NCBI RefSeq assembly: GCF_900188035.1
Contig: NZ_FZNN01000001.1
Span: forward strand, 310,001 to 374,000
Origin: Puniceibacterium sediminis
Lineage (GTDB): Bacteria; Pseudomonadota; Alphaproteobacteria; Rhodobacterales; Rhodobacteraceae
Direction of reading: 5' to 3'
DNA: 64,000 nucleotides
In this document: one piece after another, positions 1-8,653 of the stretch
Layout: the number at the start of each line of letters is the position of its first letter
Position numbering within the stretch: position 1 is the stretch's first letter
The notes under the pieces: model-generated
What the model was told of the DNA's origin: nothing
Seen by the model: the letters and a program-made list of their open reading frames with translations, nothing else
The model's database searches: none
Program-made: the position numbers and the translations under genes

Positions 1-2
1 CA

Positions 3-1586
3 GCCGGGTCCAGCGCCGCCACAGCCGCCGGTCATCAGCCCAAGGTCGGCACCCTGCCGCAGGTTGCGCCGCGCGAAGAGGCGGCGATGCTGCCGGTCTG
101 GCTGATGCCGCAGGGGGCCAACGTCAAGTTGCGGTCCAAGGCATGGCTCGATTTCCAGAACGACGTAAAGGTGTCCGACATCCAGCTTGCCGCGCAAGAG
201 GGGTATGAATCGGTTGAACACGCCAAGCGCTATACAACGCTCGGTATGGCGACGGATCAGGGAAAGCTGAGCAACATCAACGGTCTGGCCACGCTGTCGG
301 CGGCCCTGGGCGAGGCGATCCCAAGCGTTGGAACAACCACCTTCCGCCCGCCCTATACGCCGATCTCAATGGGGTCGATTGCCGGGCAGGCGCGCGGTGA
401 CATCTTTCAGCCAGTGCGCGAGACTCCGCTGCACGGCTGGCACGAGGCCCACGGCGTTCACTGGGAACCCGTCGGTCAGTGGCGTCGCCCCTACAGCTTT
501 GTACAGCAGGACGAGACGGTCGAACAATCCGTCAACCGCGAGGTGAAGGCTGCGCGCGACAGCCTTGGCCTGCTGGATGCATCGACGCTGGGCAAGATCG
601 TGGTCAAGGGGCCGGATGCGGGCAAATTCCTCGACATGCTTTATACCAACATGATGTCCACGCTGCCGGTGGGCAAATGCCGCTATGGCCTGATGTGCAA
701 CGAAAACGGGTTTCTGATGGATGACGGCGTTGTCGCGCGGATGTCTGATGATACCTGGCTGTGCCACACCACCACCGGCGGGGCCGAACGCATCCACGCC
801 CATATGGAGGAATGGCTGCAAACCGAATGGTGGGACTGGCAGGTCTACTGCGCCAACGTGACCGAGCAATACGCCCAGATCGCCGTGGTTGGCCCCAACG
901 CCCGCAAGCTGTTGGAGAAACTCGGCGGCATGGATGTCAGCCGCGAAACGCTGCCCTTCATGCAGTGGGCGGCCGGGACGCTGGGCGGTTTCCCGGTGCG
1001 GATCTTCCGGATCTCCTTCTCGGGTGAGCTCAGCTATGAAATCGCCGTGCCTGCGTCGCAGGGCCTTGCGCTTTGGGAACGGCTGCACGCCGAAGGCGCG
1101 GAATGGAACGCCACCCCTTATGGCACCGAGGCGCTGCACATCCTGCGGGCCGAAAAGGGTTTCATCATGATCGGGGATGAAACCGACGGCACGGTGATCC
1201 CGCAGGATCTGGGGCTGGGCTGGGCTATTTCGAAGAAAAAGGCCGACTATATCGGCAAGCGCGCGCAGGCCCGCAGCCATATGACCGATCCGACCCGCTG
1301 GCAGCTTGTCGGGCTTGAGACGGTGGACGGCTCGGTTCTGCCCGATGGCGCGCTGGCTGTGGCATCGGGGACGAATGCCAACGGCCAGCGTCATACCCAA
1401 GGGCGGGTCACGTCGACCTACCATTCGCCGACGCTGAACCGCGGGATCGCCATGGGGCTGGTGCTGAACGGCCCGGATCGCATGGGCGAGGTGCTGGAGT
1501 TCACCAAGCTTGACGGGACCACCATCCCGACGAAAATCGTCAATGCCGTGTTCTTGGACCCGGAAGGGGAGAAACAGAATGTCTGA
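3..1586 (+). CDS. soxA: Sarcosine oxidase subunit alpha, C-terminal part (5' end outside window)
   Basis: Large subunit of heterotetrameric sarcosine oxidase, which demethylates sarcosine to glycine and passes the one-carbon unit to tetrahydrofolate. The reading frame is open to the left edge, so the start and the FAD/NAD-binding N-terminal part lie outside the window. Visible at the left is the end of the oxidoreductase half (a KAWLDFQNDV segment and the KRYTTLGMATDQGK segment typical of SoxA). It is followed by a GcvT-like folate-binding domain (MLYTNMMSTLPVGKCRYGLM onward) with its C-terminal barrel. The stop overlaps the soxG start by 8 bases, so the two are translationally coupled. Identification is by remembered family sequence and by the soxG neighbour. 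Confidence 0.95.
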   Translation, partial: AGSSAATAAGHQPKVGTLPQVAPREEAAMLPVWLMPQGANVKLRSKAWLDFQNDVKVSDIQLAAQEGYESVEHAKRYTTLGMATDQGKLSNINGLATLSAALGEAIPSVGTTTFRPPYTPISMGSIAGQARGDIFQPVRETPLHGWHEAHGVHWEPVGQWRRPYSFVQQDETVEQSVNREVKAARDSLGLLDASTLGKIVVKGPDAGKFLDMLYTNMMSTLPVGKCRYGLMCNENGFLMDDGVVARMSDDTWLCHTTTGGAERIHAHMEEWLQTEWWDWQVYCANVTEQYAQIAVVGPNARKLLEKLGGMDVSRETLPFMQWAAGTLGGFPVRIFRISFSGELSYEIAVPASQGLALWERLHAEGAEWNATPYGTEALHILRAEKGFIMIGDETDGTVIPQDLGLGWAISKKKADYIGKRAQARSHMTDPTRWQLVGLETVDGSVLPDGALAVASGTNANGQRHTQGRVTSTYHSPTLNRGIAMGLVLNGPDRMGEVLEFTKLDGTTIPTKIVNAVFLDPEGEKQNV

Positions 1587-2145
1587 GCCCGTAAGCGCCC
1601 TGAACGCCGCCGCCTTTGACGGTCTTGCTCATGTGCAAGAGGCCGGACTGCATGGCATGATCACCCTGCGCGGCGATCACGCTGATGCTGATTTTGCCCA
1701 GGCTGTGGCCGATGTCGCCGGGGTCGCCATGCCCGACCAGCGCGAGGTTGTGTCGGGTGGCGACACGTCTCTGATCTGGATGTCGCCGGACGAGCTGCTG
1801 CTGCTGTGCCCCTACGCAGAAGCGGGCGAAACGGTCACAAAGCTGACCGAGGCGCTGGGCGATACCCACGCGCTTGCGGTGGATGTGTCCGACGCGCGGG
1901 TGGTCTTTACCCTGACCGGGACCCATATCCGCGACGTCATCGCCAAACTTGCCCCGGTGGACATGTCGCCAGCGGCGTTCCGCCCCGGCATGGTGCGCCG
2001 CACGCGGTTTGCACAGGTCGCGGCGGCGGTGTGGCTGCGGGACGATGAAACGGCGCAGATCATCTGTTTCCGCTCAGTCGCGCCTTATATGTTTGCACTG
2101 CTCTGCAATGCGGCGACGCCGGGGACCGAAGTGGGGATTTTCTGA
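1579..2145 (+). CDS. soxG: Sarcosine oxidase subunit gamma
   Basis: Small accessory subunit (188 aa) of the heterotetrameric sarcosine oxidase. The ATG at 1579 overlaps the end of soxA; the open frame extends further upstream, but that part lies inside soxA and is not used. The protein has a GcvT-related fold with the motif SLIWMSPDELLLLCP near residue 65 and a DVSDARVVFTLTG segment near residue 105, as in other SoxG proteins. It is the last gene of the sox operon here: the next gene starts about 160 bases further on. Confidence 0.93.
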   Translation: MSEPVSALNAAAFDGLAHVQEAGLHGMITLRGDHADADFAQAVADVAGVAMPDQREVVSGGDTSLIWMSPDELLLLCPYAEAGETVTKLTEALGDTHALAVDVSDARVVFTLTGTHIRDVIAKLAPVDMSPAAFRPGMVRRTRFAQVAAAVWLRDDETAQIICFRSVAPYMFALLCNAATPGTEVGIF

Positions 2146-2303
2146 CCAGTCGCGATGCGGGGCCGGGCGGGATTGAACGGCGGCTACCTCAGATTGCAAA
2201 GAAAATTGCCCCTGCGGCTGGCAAGGCTGTTAACCGGGCGCAGACCTCCTTAGGGTTGCATGAAGCAGTCCAGACGCGAAACGCGCGTCCAAAGGAGATT
2301 TTC

Positions 2304-2711
2304 TTGCTCAGAGCTATTGTCCTGACTGCCTGCCTTTGTGCCGCTCCGATGGCTGAGGCGGCACAGATCTATATTTGCAGGATAGCCGATACAGGTCGCA
2401 GCGGCTGGATTCCCGAGATCCTGTTTGTGGGGCGCGAAGACGGTGCCGATACCGTCACGATTTCGGACCCCATTATCCTATACTACAACGACGGCGCGCC
2501 GGTGTCAGGCAAGGTGGCAGCCGACAACGCCAAGCGTACGACATTTGTCTGGTCCATTTCGGTCAAGAGCAACCACGGCCAGTACATTCGGAACTTTCAA
2601 TATACCGCAACCTACCTGAAGCAGGCCAAGAAGATGCTGCTGTCTGCGACCCCGATAGGCTATACCAACCATTTCAAGGGCGAGGGAACCTGCGCGGTCG
2701 AGGTGCGTTGA
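2304..2711 (+). CDS. Small secreted protein of unknown function
   Basis: Unrecognised protein of 135 aa. I chose the TTG at 2304 because a strong ribosome site (AAAGGAG, 2291-2297) lies 6 bases upstream. The first residues then form a clean signal peptide (LRAIVLTACLCAAPMAEA) with a likely cut before AQIYICR. An in-frame ATG at 2256 has no ribosome site and would put charged residues in front of the signal. The mature part is about 115 aa, contains two cysteines (one near its start, one near its end) and looks like a small periplasmic beta-rich domain. It is followed by sodB but the 93-base gap contains a separate promoter-like region, so co-transcription is unclear. Confidence 0.75.
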   Translation: MLRAIVLTACLCAAPMAEAAQIYICRIADTGRSGWIPEILFVGREDGADTVTISDPIILYYNDGAPVSGKVAADNAKRTTFVWSISVKSNHGQYIRNFQYTATYLKQAKKMLLSATPIGYTNHFKGEGTCAVEVR

Positions 2712-2804
2712 TCCATCAGCGCTGCCATACCCCGGCCTTGACGTCCGTGTCGCAAGGTAGCAGGTAACGTACAACGATTTCAAAAACACGAGAGGGGTCA
2801 CACA

Positions 2805-3413
2805 ATGGCTTTTGCACTTCCGGATCTTCCCTATGCACATGACGCGCTTGCCAGCAAAGGCATGTCCAAGGAGACGCTCGAGTTTCACCACGACATCCAC
2901 CACAAGGCCTATGTCGACAACGGCAACAAGCTGATTGCCGGGACCGAATGGGAAGGCAAGTCTGTCGAAGAGATCATCAAAGGCACCTACGACGCGGGCG
3001 CAGTGGCGCAGTCGGGCATCTTCAACAACGCATCGCAGCACTGGAACCACACCCAGTTCTGGGAAATGATGGGCCCGGGTTCGCACCCGATGCCGTCCGA
3101 ACTGGAAAGCCGCATCACCGAAGCCTTCGGGTCGGTCGACAAGTTCAAGGAAGCCTTTGCCGCCGCCGGCGCCGGTCAGTTCGGCTCTGGCTGGTCGTGG
3201 CTGGTGGTTGACACCGACGGCACGCTGAAGATCACCAAGACCGAAAACGGCGTGAACCCGCTGTGCTTTGGCCAGACCACTCTGCTGGGCTGTGATGTGT
3301 GGGAGCACTCCTACTACATCGACTTCCGCAACAAGCGTCCCGCCTACCTCACGAACTTCCTCGACAACCTCGTGAACTGGGAAAACGTGGCCGAGCGTCT
3401 GTCCAAGGCCTGA
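2805..3413 (+). CDS. sodB: Superoxide dismutase, Fe/Mn family
   Basis: Cytoplasmic dismutase converting superoxide to peroxide and oxygen; 202 aa, normal for the family. The metal ligands are visible: the HHDIHHKAY block with His28, a central His in the SQHWNHTQFWEMM block, and the DVWEHSYY signature with Asp164 and His168. The FGSGWSWLV block is also present. A GAGAGGGG ribosome site precedes the ATG. A TTGACG sequence at 2738-2743 may be a -35 element, but I cannot place a convincing -10. The gene ends in a strong terminator. Sequence alone does not settle iron versus manganese use. Confidence 0.96.
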   Translation: MAFALPDLPYAHDALASKGMSKETLEFHHDIHHKAYVDNGNKLIAGTEWEGKSVEEIIKGTYDAGAVAQSGIFNNASQHWNHTQFWEMMGPGSHPMPSELESRITEAFGSVDKFKEAFAAAGAGQFGSGWSWLVVDTDGTLKITKTENGVNPLCFGQTTLLGCDVWEHSYYIDFRNKRPAYLTNFLDNLVNWENVAERLSKA

Positions 3414-3443
3414 TCCAACCGGCCCACAGCTCGCTGAGTTTTG

Positions 3444-3476
3444 AAACGCCCCGCATTGATTTTGCGGGGCGTTTTT
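3444..3476 (+). terminator. Rho-independent terminator of sodB
   Basis: Perfect 12-bp inverted repeat (AAACGCCCCGCA at 3444-3455, TGCGGGGCGTTT at 3463-3474) with a 7-base loop and a T run at the 3' end. It lies 30 bases after the sodB stop. Confidence 0.92.
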
Positions 3477-3551
3477 GCGTCTGGCCGGACCTTTGCGGGA
3501 ACGCAGCCGCGGCACCTGCGTTGACTTTGTGAACAATCAAGGAGAGATTTC

Positions 3552-3782
3552 ATGGCAGAGCGTCACAGATCCAAGGATGGCAAGAGCGAAACTGCAGAGG
3601 TGCTTGGTCAATCCCCCGAAGATGCATCCAAAGGCCCGGCACAACAGGGCCGGAGCGGTGGCGAGCTTCAGCGCAAGGTCGGCACCCGTGACGAAGGCAA
3701 GCGCTATGATGAAACGTCGGCTGGCGCGACCCGCCCTCTTGGGCAGGACAAGAACGGCAGCGGTGACAAGGAGAAAGTATAA
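3552..3782 (+). CDS. Small hydrophilic protein of unknown function
   Basis: 76-aa protein with no membrane segment, rich in Gly, Lys, Glu, Ser and Gln and very poor in hydrophobic residues, hence probably disordered. An AAGGAGAG ribosome site sits 6 bases before the ATG. Its stop overlaps the start of the next gene by one base (TAATG), so the two are coupled. Composition resembles small stress-related hydrophilic proteins, but I do not recognise a family and give no function. Confidence 0.8.
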   Translation: MAERHRSKDGKSETAEVLGQSPEDASKGPAQQGRSGGELQRKVGTRDEGKRYDETSAGATRPLGQDKNGSGDKEKV

Positions 3783-4237
3783 TGGCGATTTTGACCAAGG
3801 GGACCTGGGTTCTCGTCGCGGACGGGGAAAAGGCGCTGTTCCTGCGCAATGATCTGGATCAGATGAACCCGGATCTGAACGTTGTCCAAATCGAAACTCA
3901 GGACAACCCGTCAAACCGCGAACAGTCGGCGAACCGCCCCGGGCGGGTGCCTGACACCGGCACCGGGCAGCGGTCGGCGCTGGACGATACGGACTGGCAC
4001 GAATTGGCCAAGGAACGTTTCGCGGACGACCTTGCGGAAAAGCTGTACAAGCTGGCCCACAAGGGCGCGTTCGACCGTATCGTTCTGGTCGCAGCACCCA
4101 ACATTCTGGGCGAGCTGCGCGCCAAGCTGCACAGCGAAGTGTCGTCGCGCGTCGTGGCCGAGGTTGCCAAAACGCTGACAAACCACCCGCTCGACAAGAT
4201 CGAACAGCTTTTGCGCGACCTGCCAGACGAAAGCTGA
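3782..4237 (+). CDS. Host attachment family protein
   Basis: 151-aa cytoplasmic protein of the family named for 'protein required for attachment to host cells' (Host_attach, PF10116). Recognisable parts are the start TKGTWVLVADGEKALFLRN and the FDRIVLVAAPNILGELRAKL block near residue 98. The tail ends in the usual NHPLDKIEQLL helix. The fold is related to archaeal Pelota/eRF1-like domains, but the biochemical role is not established. It follows the small hydrophilic gene with a one-base overlap. Confidence 0.88.
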   Translation: MAILTKGTWVLVADGEKALFLRNDLDQMNPDLNVVQIETQDNPSNREQSANRPGRVPDTGTGQRSALDDTDWHELAKERFADDLAEKLYKLAHKGAFDRIVLVAAPNILGELRAKLHSEVSSRVVAEVAKTLTNHPLDKIEQLLRDLPDES

Positions 4238-4322
4238 ACAAACCTTCGGCGCAGCGCCTTGCCGCCCCTGCGGTGGCGGGCTACTACCCGCTCAACAAAC
4301 GAATGCAGCGGGAAGGATCATC

Positions 4323-5237
4323 ATGCAGAGCGCACGCGCCGGAGTGCTTGCGATGGTGACCAGCTGCACCGTCTGGGGCCTGTCCCCGCTTTATTACAAA
4401 CTTCTTGCCCATGTGCCGCCACTTGAGGTGCTGTCGCATCGCACGCTGTGGTCTGCGGTCTTCTTTACCGTGGTCCTGCTGTTTCAGGGCCGTCTGGGTC
4501 GGCTGCGCGATGCCCTTGGATCACTGCACAGCGTGGTGATCCTGGGCTTTGCCGCGCTGATGATCTCGGCCAACTGGTTCATGTTCATCTTTTCGGTCCA
4601 GAACGGCCATACGACCGAGGCGTCGCTTGGCTATTACATCTATCCGCTGGTGGCTGTGCTGCTGGGGGTGGTGGCCTTTGGTGAACGTCTGGGCCGGGTG
4701 CAGATATTTGCCGTTGCGCTGGCTGCAACTGCGGTTGTGGTGCTGTCGGTCGCATCCGGTGTCGCGCCGTGGATATCGCTGCTGATCGCGCTGACATTCG
4801 GCCTGTACAGTCTGGTCAAGAAACGCGTCACCGTCGGCCCGCTTGTGTCAGTCACCGCCGAGGTGATGCTGCTTTCGCCACTGGCGCTGGGTTGGCTGTG
4901 GCACACCCACAACGGGGCAGGCGGCGCCTTTGGCGAGGATTTTGCCACCACCGCGCTGCTGATGTTCTCGGGGCTGCTGACGGCGGTGCCGCTGATCCTG
5001 TTCACCTATGCCGCACAGCGGGTCACGCTGACCACCATCGGGCTGGTGCAATACCTCAACCCGACGCTGCAATTTTTCTGCGCGGTGGTGATCTTTGGCG
5101 AAGCCTTCGGGATGGTGGATGCGGTGGCCTTCGGGCTGATCTGGACGGCGCTTGGGTTCTATTCCGCCGCCTCCATGCGTCAGGAAAGCGCGCGGCGCAA
5201 AGCGTCAAGAACGGCGGCGGCGGTGCCTTCGCTCTGA
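4323..5237 (+). CDS. rarD: EamA family transporter RarD
   Basis: Inner-membrane permease of the drug/metabolite transporter superfamily, 304 aa with about ten hydrophobic segments in two EamA halves. The start MVTSCTVWGLSPLYYKLL and the LEVLSHRTLWS block are typical of RarD. An AAGGATC ribosome site precedes the ATG. The last 58 bases overlap the convergent LOG gene on the other strand. The substrate of RarD proteins is uncertain despite the historical 'chloramphenicol-sensitive' name. Confidence 0.92.
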   Translation: MQSARAGVLAMVTSCTVWGLSPLYYKLLAHVPPLEVLSHRTLWSAVFFTVVLLFQGRLGRLRDALGSLHSVVILGFAALMISANWFMFIFSVQNGHTTEASLGYYIYPLVAVLLGVVAFGERLGRVQIFAVALAATAVVVLSVASGVAPWISLLIALTFGLYSLVKKRVTVGPLVSVTAEVMLLSPLALGWLWHTHNGAGGAFGEDFATTALLMFSGLLTAVPLILFTYAAQRVTLTTIGLVQYLNPTLQFFCAVVIFGEAFGMVDAVAFGLIWTALGFYSAASMRQESARRKASRTAAAVPSL

Positions 5238-5734
5238 ACAAATCCCTTCAGGCTTTCGTCGGCAAAGCCGTGGTCGACCACATGGTCGATCAGCCCCTGC
5301 AGCGGATCCCAGTAGCCAGCGACGTTCATCAGCACGATCGGCTTGTCATGCAGGCCCAGCTGGCGCCATGTCAGCACCTCAAAGAATTCGTCCAGCGACC
5401 CGGCACCACCCGGCATCACGACGATGGCGTCGGCGTTCATCACCATGACCTTTTTGCGTTCGTGCATGGTTTCGGTGACGATGAACCGGGTGAGGTCGGT
5501 CTTACCCACCTCCCATTTCAGCAGGTGTTCGGGGATCACGCCAAAGGTGTCCGCCCCGGCCTCCTGCGCTGCACGCGCGACAACGCCCATCAGCCCGACA
5601 TCGCCCGCGCCGTAAACCAGTCGCCAGTCGGCATCGGCAATGCCACGGCCAAGCGCCTCGGCCTCTTGCGTAAAGGCCGGATTTGTACCGGAACGGCTGC
5701 CACAATAGACACAGATGGATTTGACGGACATCAT
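5180..5734 (-). CDS. LOG family protein (TIGR00730), probable cytokinin-riboside-phosphate phosphoribohydrolase
   Basis: 184-aa Rossmann-fold protein. It shows the start ICVYCGSRSG, the VYGAGDVGLMG block and the family signature PGGAGSLDEFFE, which forms the nucleotide-5'-phosphate site. Family members release the base from AMP or N6-modified AMP. The start has two adjacent ATG codons and no strong ribosome site. It is convergent with rarD (58-base overlap) and divergent from the LysM gene, with about 109 bases between the starts. Confidence 0.9.
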   Translation of the reverse strand: MMSVKSICVYCGSRSGTNPAFTQEAEALGRGIADADWRLVYGAGDVGLMGVVARAAQEAGADTFGVIPEHLLKWEVGKTDLTRFIVTETMHERKKVMVMNADAIVVMPGGAGSLDEFFEVLTWRQLGLHDKPIVLMNVAGYWDPLQGLIDHVVDHGFADESLKGFVQSEGTAAAVLDALRRALS

Positions 5735-5843
5735 TGGGATCCTGACTGAATTTGGCGTTTTGACCGCTGTTAACCCCCTTGCTATACACTCTCAACCGCA
5801 CAGGGTGCCGCAGCCCGGGATGATGCGGGATAAAAGGGACCAT

Positions 5844-7490
5844 ATGACCGGGAATGCAAGATTGAAGGGCGCGGGTGGCGTCGCGTCGGGGGCGGCTGCC
5901 GCGCTGGCTTTGGTGCTGGCGGGGGTGTTCTTTTTTGGCCGCCCGGTGATGCAGGACACAGGCGGCGATGACGCGGTGCCGCTGCCCGCAATCGACGCGG
6001 CCTCTGTCCCGGCAACCGAACTGCCTGCCGGGGGGGAGGATATGGTTTCCGATCCCGGGACTGTCAGTCAGGAACCCGCCGCCGAACGGCAGGCGCAGGC
6101 CGCGCCGCAGGGGGCTGACACCACCCTGCCCAGCTTTGACATCGTGCGCGTTCAGCAGGACGGTGAAACCCTTGTGGCCGGTGTCGCCGAACCGGACAGT
6201 GTTGTCGAGGTGCTGCTGGACGGCGCCCTGACCGATAGCACCCGGACCGATGCCACGGGCCGCTTTGCGATTTTCCTCAGTATTCCCGCCAGCGATCAGG
6301 CCCGCATCCTTAGCTTGCGTGCGCAGTCAGAGTCTGGTCCGCGCGACTCGCTGGACGAGGTGATCCTTGCGCCCACCCCGCAGGTCGCCCAGACCGAACC
6401 TGCGCCAAGGTCGCAACAGCCTGATGCCGGGGCGCAGGTCGCTGCAGCAGGTGAGAACCTCGCCAAGGCGGCATCCGGCGCACCCGCAGGGGCCTCTGCG
6501 CCAGAAACAGCCGCCATGGACGACACGGGGGACGGGCAGACTGCAACCACGGACAGCGCCACAGGCCCCGATACCGCAGGCCCCGATACCACAGGCACCG
6601 CCCAGCCCGAAGGCACCGCACAGGCCGCAGCAACGTCAGTGCCGGGCACCATGCCCGAGGTTCCCCAGACCACCGCTGACACCGATGCGACCCGCGAAAT
6701 CGCCGGACTGTCCGCGCCCGATGCGGCCAGCGCCCCGCAAACAACTGTCGACACCCCACAGGCAGACGCGATTGCCGCCGCTGCTGACAGGGACACGCCG
6801 ACATCCGAAACCACAGACGCGGCCACGGATGCCGCGACCCTGCCGCAGGCTGTGGCGACGGCACCGGGTAAACCTGATGGTACCGTGACGCGCGACGCGT
6901 CCCCAGTTGTGCCCGCCCCGCCGACGACCCCGTCCACGGCCCAAGCCCCGGCGGTGATCCTGTCCAACCGGGCAGGGATCGATGTGCTCCAGCCGCCATC
7001 AGGGCCCGCGGCCCGTCCAGCCGTCCAGAGCGAGGTCGCGCTGGATGCGATCACCTATGAAGCAGACGGTGCCGTGGTCCTGACCGGCCGTGGCAAGAGT
7101 GCCGAGTCGGTGCGCATCTACCTGAACAACCGCCCCGTCAGCACAACACCGATCCAGCCGGACGGACGCTGGCGGGCGACGCTGCAGGATGTGCAAAGTG
7201 GAACCTACAGGCTGCGTGTCGATCAGCTTGGACCGGCGGGAACGGTAACCTCGCGCGTCGAAAGCCCCTTCCTGCGCGAAACGCCGGAATCTCTGGCCGC
7301 CGCCGCAGCCGAGGCTGGATCGGCCGCAGTCCGGGCCGTCACCGTGCAGCCCGGCAACACGCTCTGGGCTATCGCGCGGGACCGCTATGGCGAAGGCACC
7401 GCCTATGTGCGCGTCTTTGAGGCGAACCGGGACACCATCCGAAATCCCGACCTGATCTATCCCGGACAGGTGTTCACCATCCCGGACTAG
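5844..7490 (+). CDS. LysM domain envelope protein with long Ala/Thr/Pro linker
   Basis: 548-aa protein. One N-terminal membrane segment (about residues 12-28) anchors it to the inner membrane. A first beta domain follows (PSFDIVRVQQDGETLVAG), then a low-complexity Ala/Thr/Pro/Asp linker of roughly 200 residues (about 215-415). A second similar beta domain comes next (ITYEADGAVVLTGRGKS), and the protein ends in a LysM peptidoglycan-binding domain (VQPGNTLWAIARDRYGEG to YPGQVFTIPD). I start at the ATG 5844, preceded by AAAAGGGA; in-frame ATGs at 5820 and 5823 are alternatives. The architecture suggests a wall-spanning protein linking membrane and peptidoglycan. Confidence 0.9.
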   Translation: MTGNARLKGAGGVASGAAAALALVLAGVFFFGRPVMQDTGGDDAVPLPAIDAASVPATELPAGGEDMVSDPGTVSQEPAAERQAQAAPQGADTTLPSFDIVRVQQDGETLVAGVAEPDSVVEVLLDGALTDSTRTDATGRFAIFLSIPASDQARILSLRAQSESGPRDSLDEVILAPTPQVAQTEPAPRSQQPDAGAQVAAAGENLAKAASGAPAGASAPETAAMDDTGDGQTATTDSATGPDTAGPDTTGTAQPEGTAQAAATSVPGTMPEVPQTTADTDATREIAGLSAPDAASAPQTTVDTPQADAIAAAADRDTPTSETTDAATDAATLPQAVATAPGKPDGTVTRDASPVVPAPPTTPSTAQAPAVILSNRAGIDVLQPPSGPAARPAVQSEVALDAITYEADGAVVLTGRGKSAESVRIYLNNRPVSTTPIQPDGRWRATLQDVQSGTYRLRVDQLGPAGTVTSRVESPFLRETPESLAAAAAEAGSAAVRAVTVQPGNTLWAIARDRYGEGTAYVRVFEANRDTIRNPDLIYPGQVFTIPD

Positions 7491-7510
7491 GCGCTTTCTG
7501 CGGGGTTGAC

Positions 7511-7541
7511 GGGGGCGCTGCCCCCGCCGCCCGTTCGGGCA
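7511..7541 (+). terminator. GC-rich double hairpin after the LysM gene
   Basis: Perfect hairpin GGGGGC (7511-7516) with GCCCCC (7520-7525), followed by a second small hairpin GCCCG/CGGGC at about 7529-7540. There is no T run directly behind it, so it may be a weak terminator or an RNA 3'-end stabiliser. Confidence 0.4.
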
Positions 7542-7560
7542 ACTCCCCGGGAATATCTTT

Positions 7561-7584
7561 GGGGCTGTCCGCAAATCGTGTTGG
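7561..7584 (+). repeat. Left terminal inverted repeat of the MFS element
   Basis: Begins GGGGCTGTCCGCAAATCGTG. It pairs with the reverse complement of 10277-10300 at 20 of 24 positions; the four mismatches are at positions 5, 10, 16 and 21. The presumed target duplication AATATCTTT lies immediately outside. Confidence 0.7.
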
Positions 7585-7667
7585 TCTGCTGTGCCGAGAG
7601 GGTGTGTGAACACTCCCTATTTTTCTGCATGCTGGTATGATTTCCGTATTCGATACGGAGGTTTCTC

Positions 7668-8404
7668 ATGTCGGAATTTATCGAAGGCTGACACCGTCAG
7701 CAGGCGACGTTGCTGCCAGAATTTCTGGAGGACTATGTCGATGAGAACAGCCCGGTGCGTGGGATTGATGCCTTCACAGACTTGCTTGATCTTGCCGCGC
7801 CTGGTTTAACGCGCGCCCCGCGAACACGGGTCGGCCGAGGCTATCATCCTCGGTTGATGCTGCGGATTTATCTTTACGGATATCTGAACCAGATCCAGTC
7901 GTCGCGGCGGTTGGAACGGGAGTGCGGACGCAATCTGGAGCTCATCCGGTTGACCGGTCGCTAGAAGCCCGGCTTCAGGAAGATCGCGGACTTCCGCAAA
8001 GATAACGGGCCTGCGATCCGCAAGGTGTGCCAGCAATTTGTCGCTCTGTGCCGTAACATGGGTTTGCTCGACGGGGATGTGGTCGCTATTGATGGCAGCC
8101 GGTCCAAGGCGCTGAACTCCCGGGCCAGGAATTATATGCGCGGCGAGCTGGGCCAAAAGCTGGGTGAGACCGACAAGGTAATCGAGCGCTATCTGGGCGA
8201 GTCGGATCGCACTGATGAGGTGTGTGAGCAGACTTGCCGGTGGTGCCGGAAGCGCGCATGGAACGCACACTCAGAAAGCTGGAGCATCAGCAAAAGGCGA
8301 CCACGCGTTACAGATCAATCGAGCAGCGCATGGATGAAACCGGCGAAACCCACGTCATCAACATGATGGGCGTTCCGGCGATGATCGTCGCCATGAAGGT
8401 CTAA
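7668..8404 (+). pseudogene. IS1182-family transposase, N-terminal remnant
   Basis: The frame starts at the ATG 7668 behind an ACGGAGG ribosome site, which lies in a small hairpin (CCGTAT/ATACGG). The conceptual protein matches IS1182-type transposases: MSEFIEG, then LLPEFLEDYVDENSPVRGID, YGYLNQIQSSRRLERE, KIADFRKDNGPAIRKVC and VVAIDGSRSKALNSR. It is dead. There is an in-frame TGA at 7689-7691 after residue 7 and a TAG at 7962-7964. A frameshift lies near 8215-8250: the frame read beyond it (ATG 8260 onward, MERTLRKLEHQQKATTRYRS) resembles the family's coiled segment and ends at 8404. The C-terminal half of a complete transposase is missing. Confidence 0.8.
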
Positions 8405-8653
8405 GTAGCTGGCTAAGCCTCACATGTGCCCCAAACACGCATGATCCGTCCAAGGCGGCGATTTACGCCAAGACAGCCCATCATATTCTCCAACATGAAG
8501 ATCTCGGCCAAAACAGGCACAAAAGTCGAAAGTGACAGCGGCGGCGCGACAAAACCAGTTGCGACACACCCTCCGGACCTCGCTGCCGTTCTTTGCGCCT
8601 GTTCGAACGGCAGCTTTGTGGTGCGAAATAGGTTCCGGCTCACCTGAGGTATT

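Noticed and set aside
366-1424. 352-codon open frame on the minus strand inside soxA
   Set aside because: Antisense shadow of a high-GC gene; no recognisable domain and soxA on the plus strand is certain.
2231-2240. TTAACC half-sites (also near 5769 and 41662) as CtrA sites
   Set aside because: Only single half-sites without a second TTAA at the right distance; too common to call.
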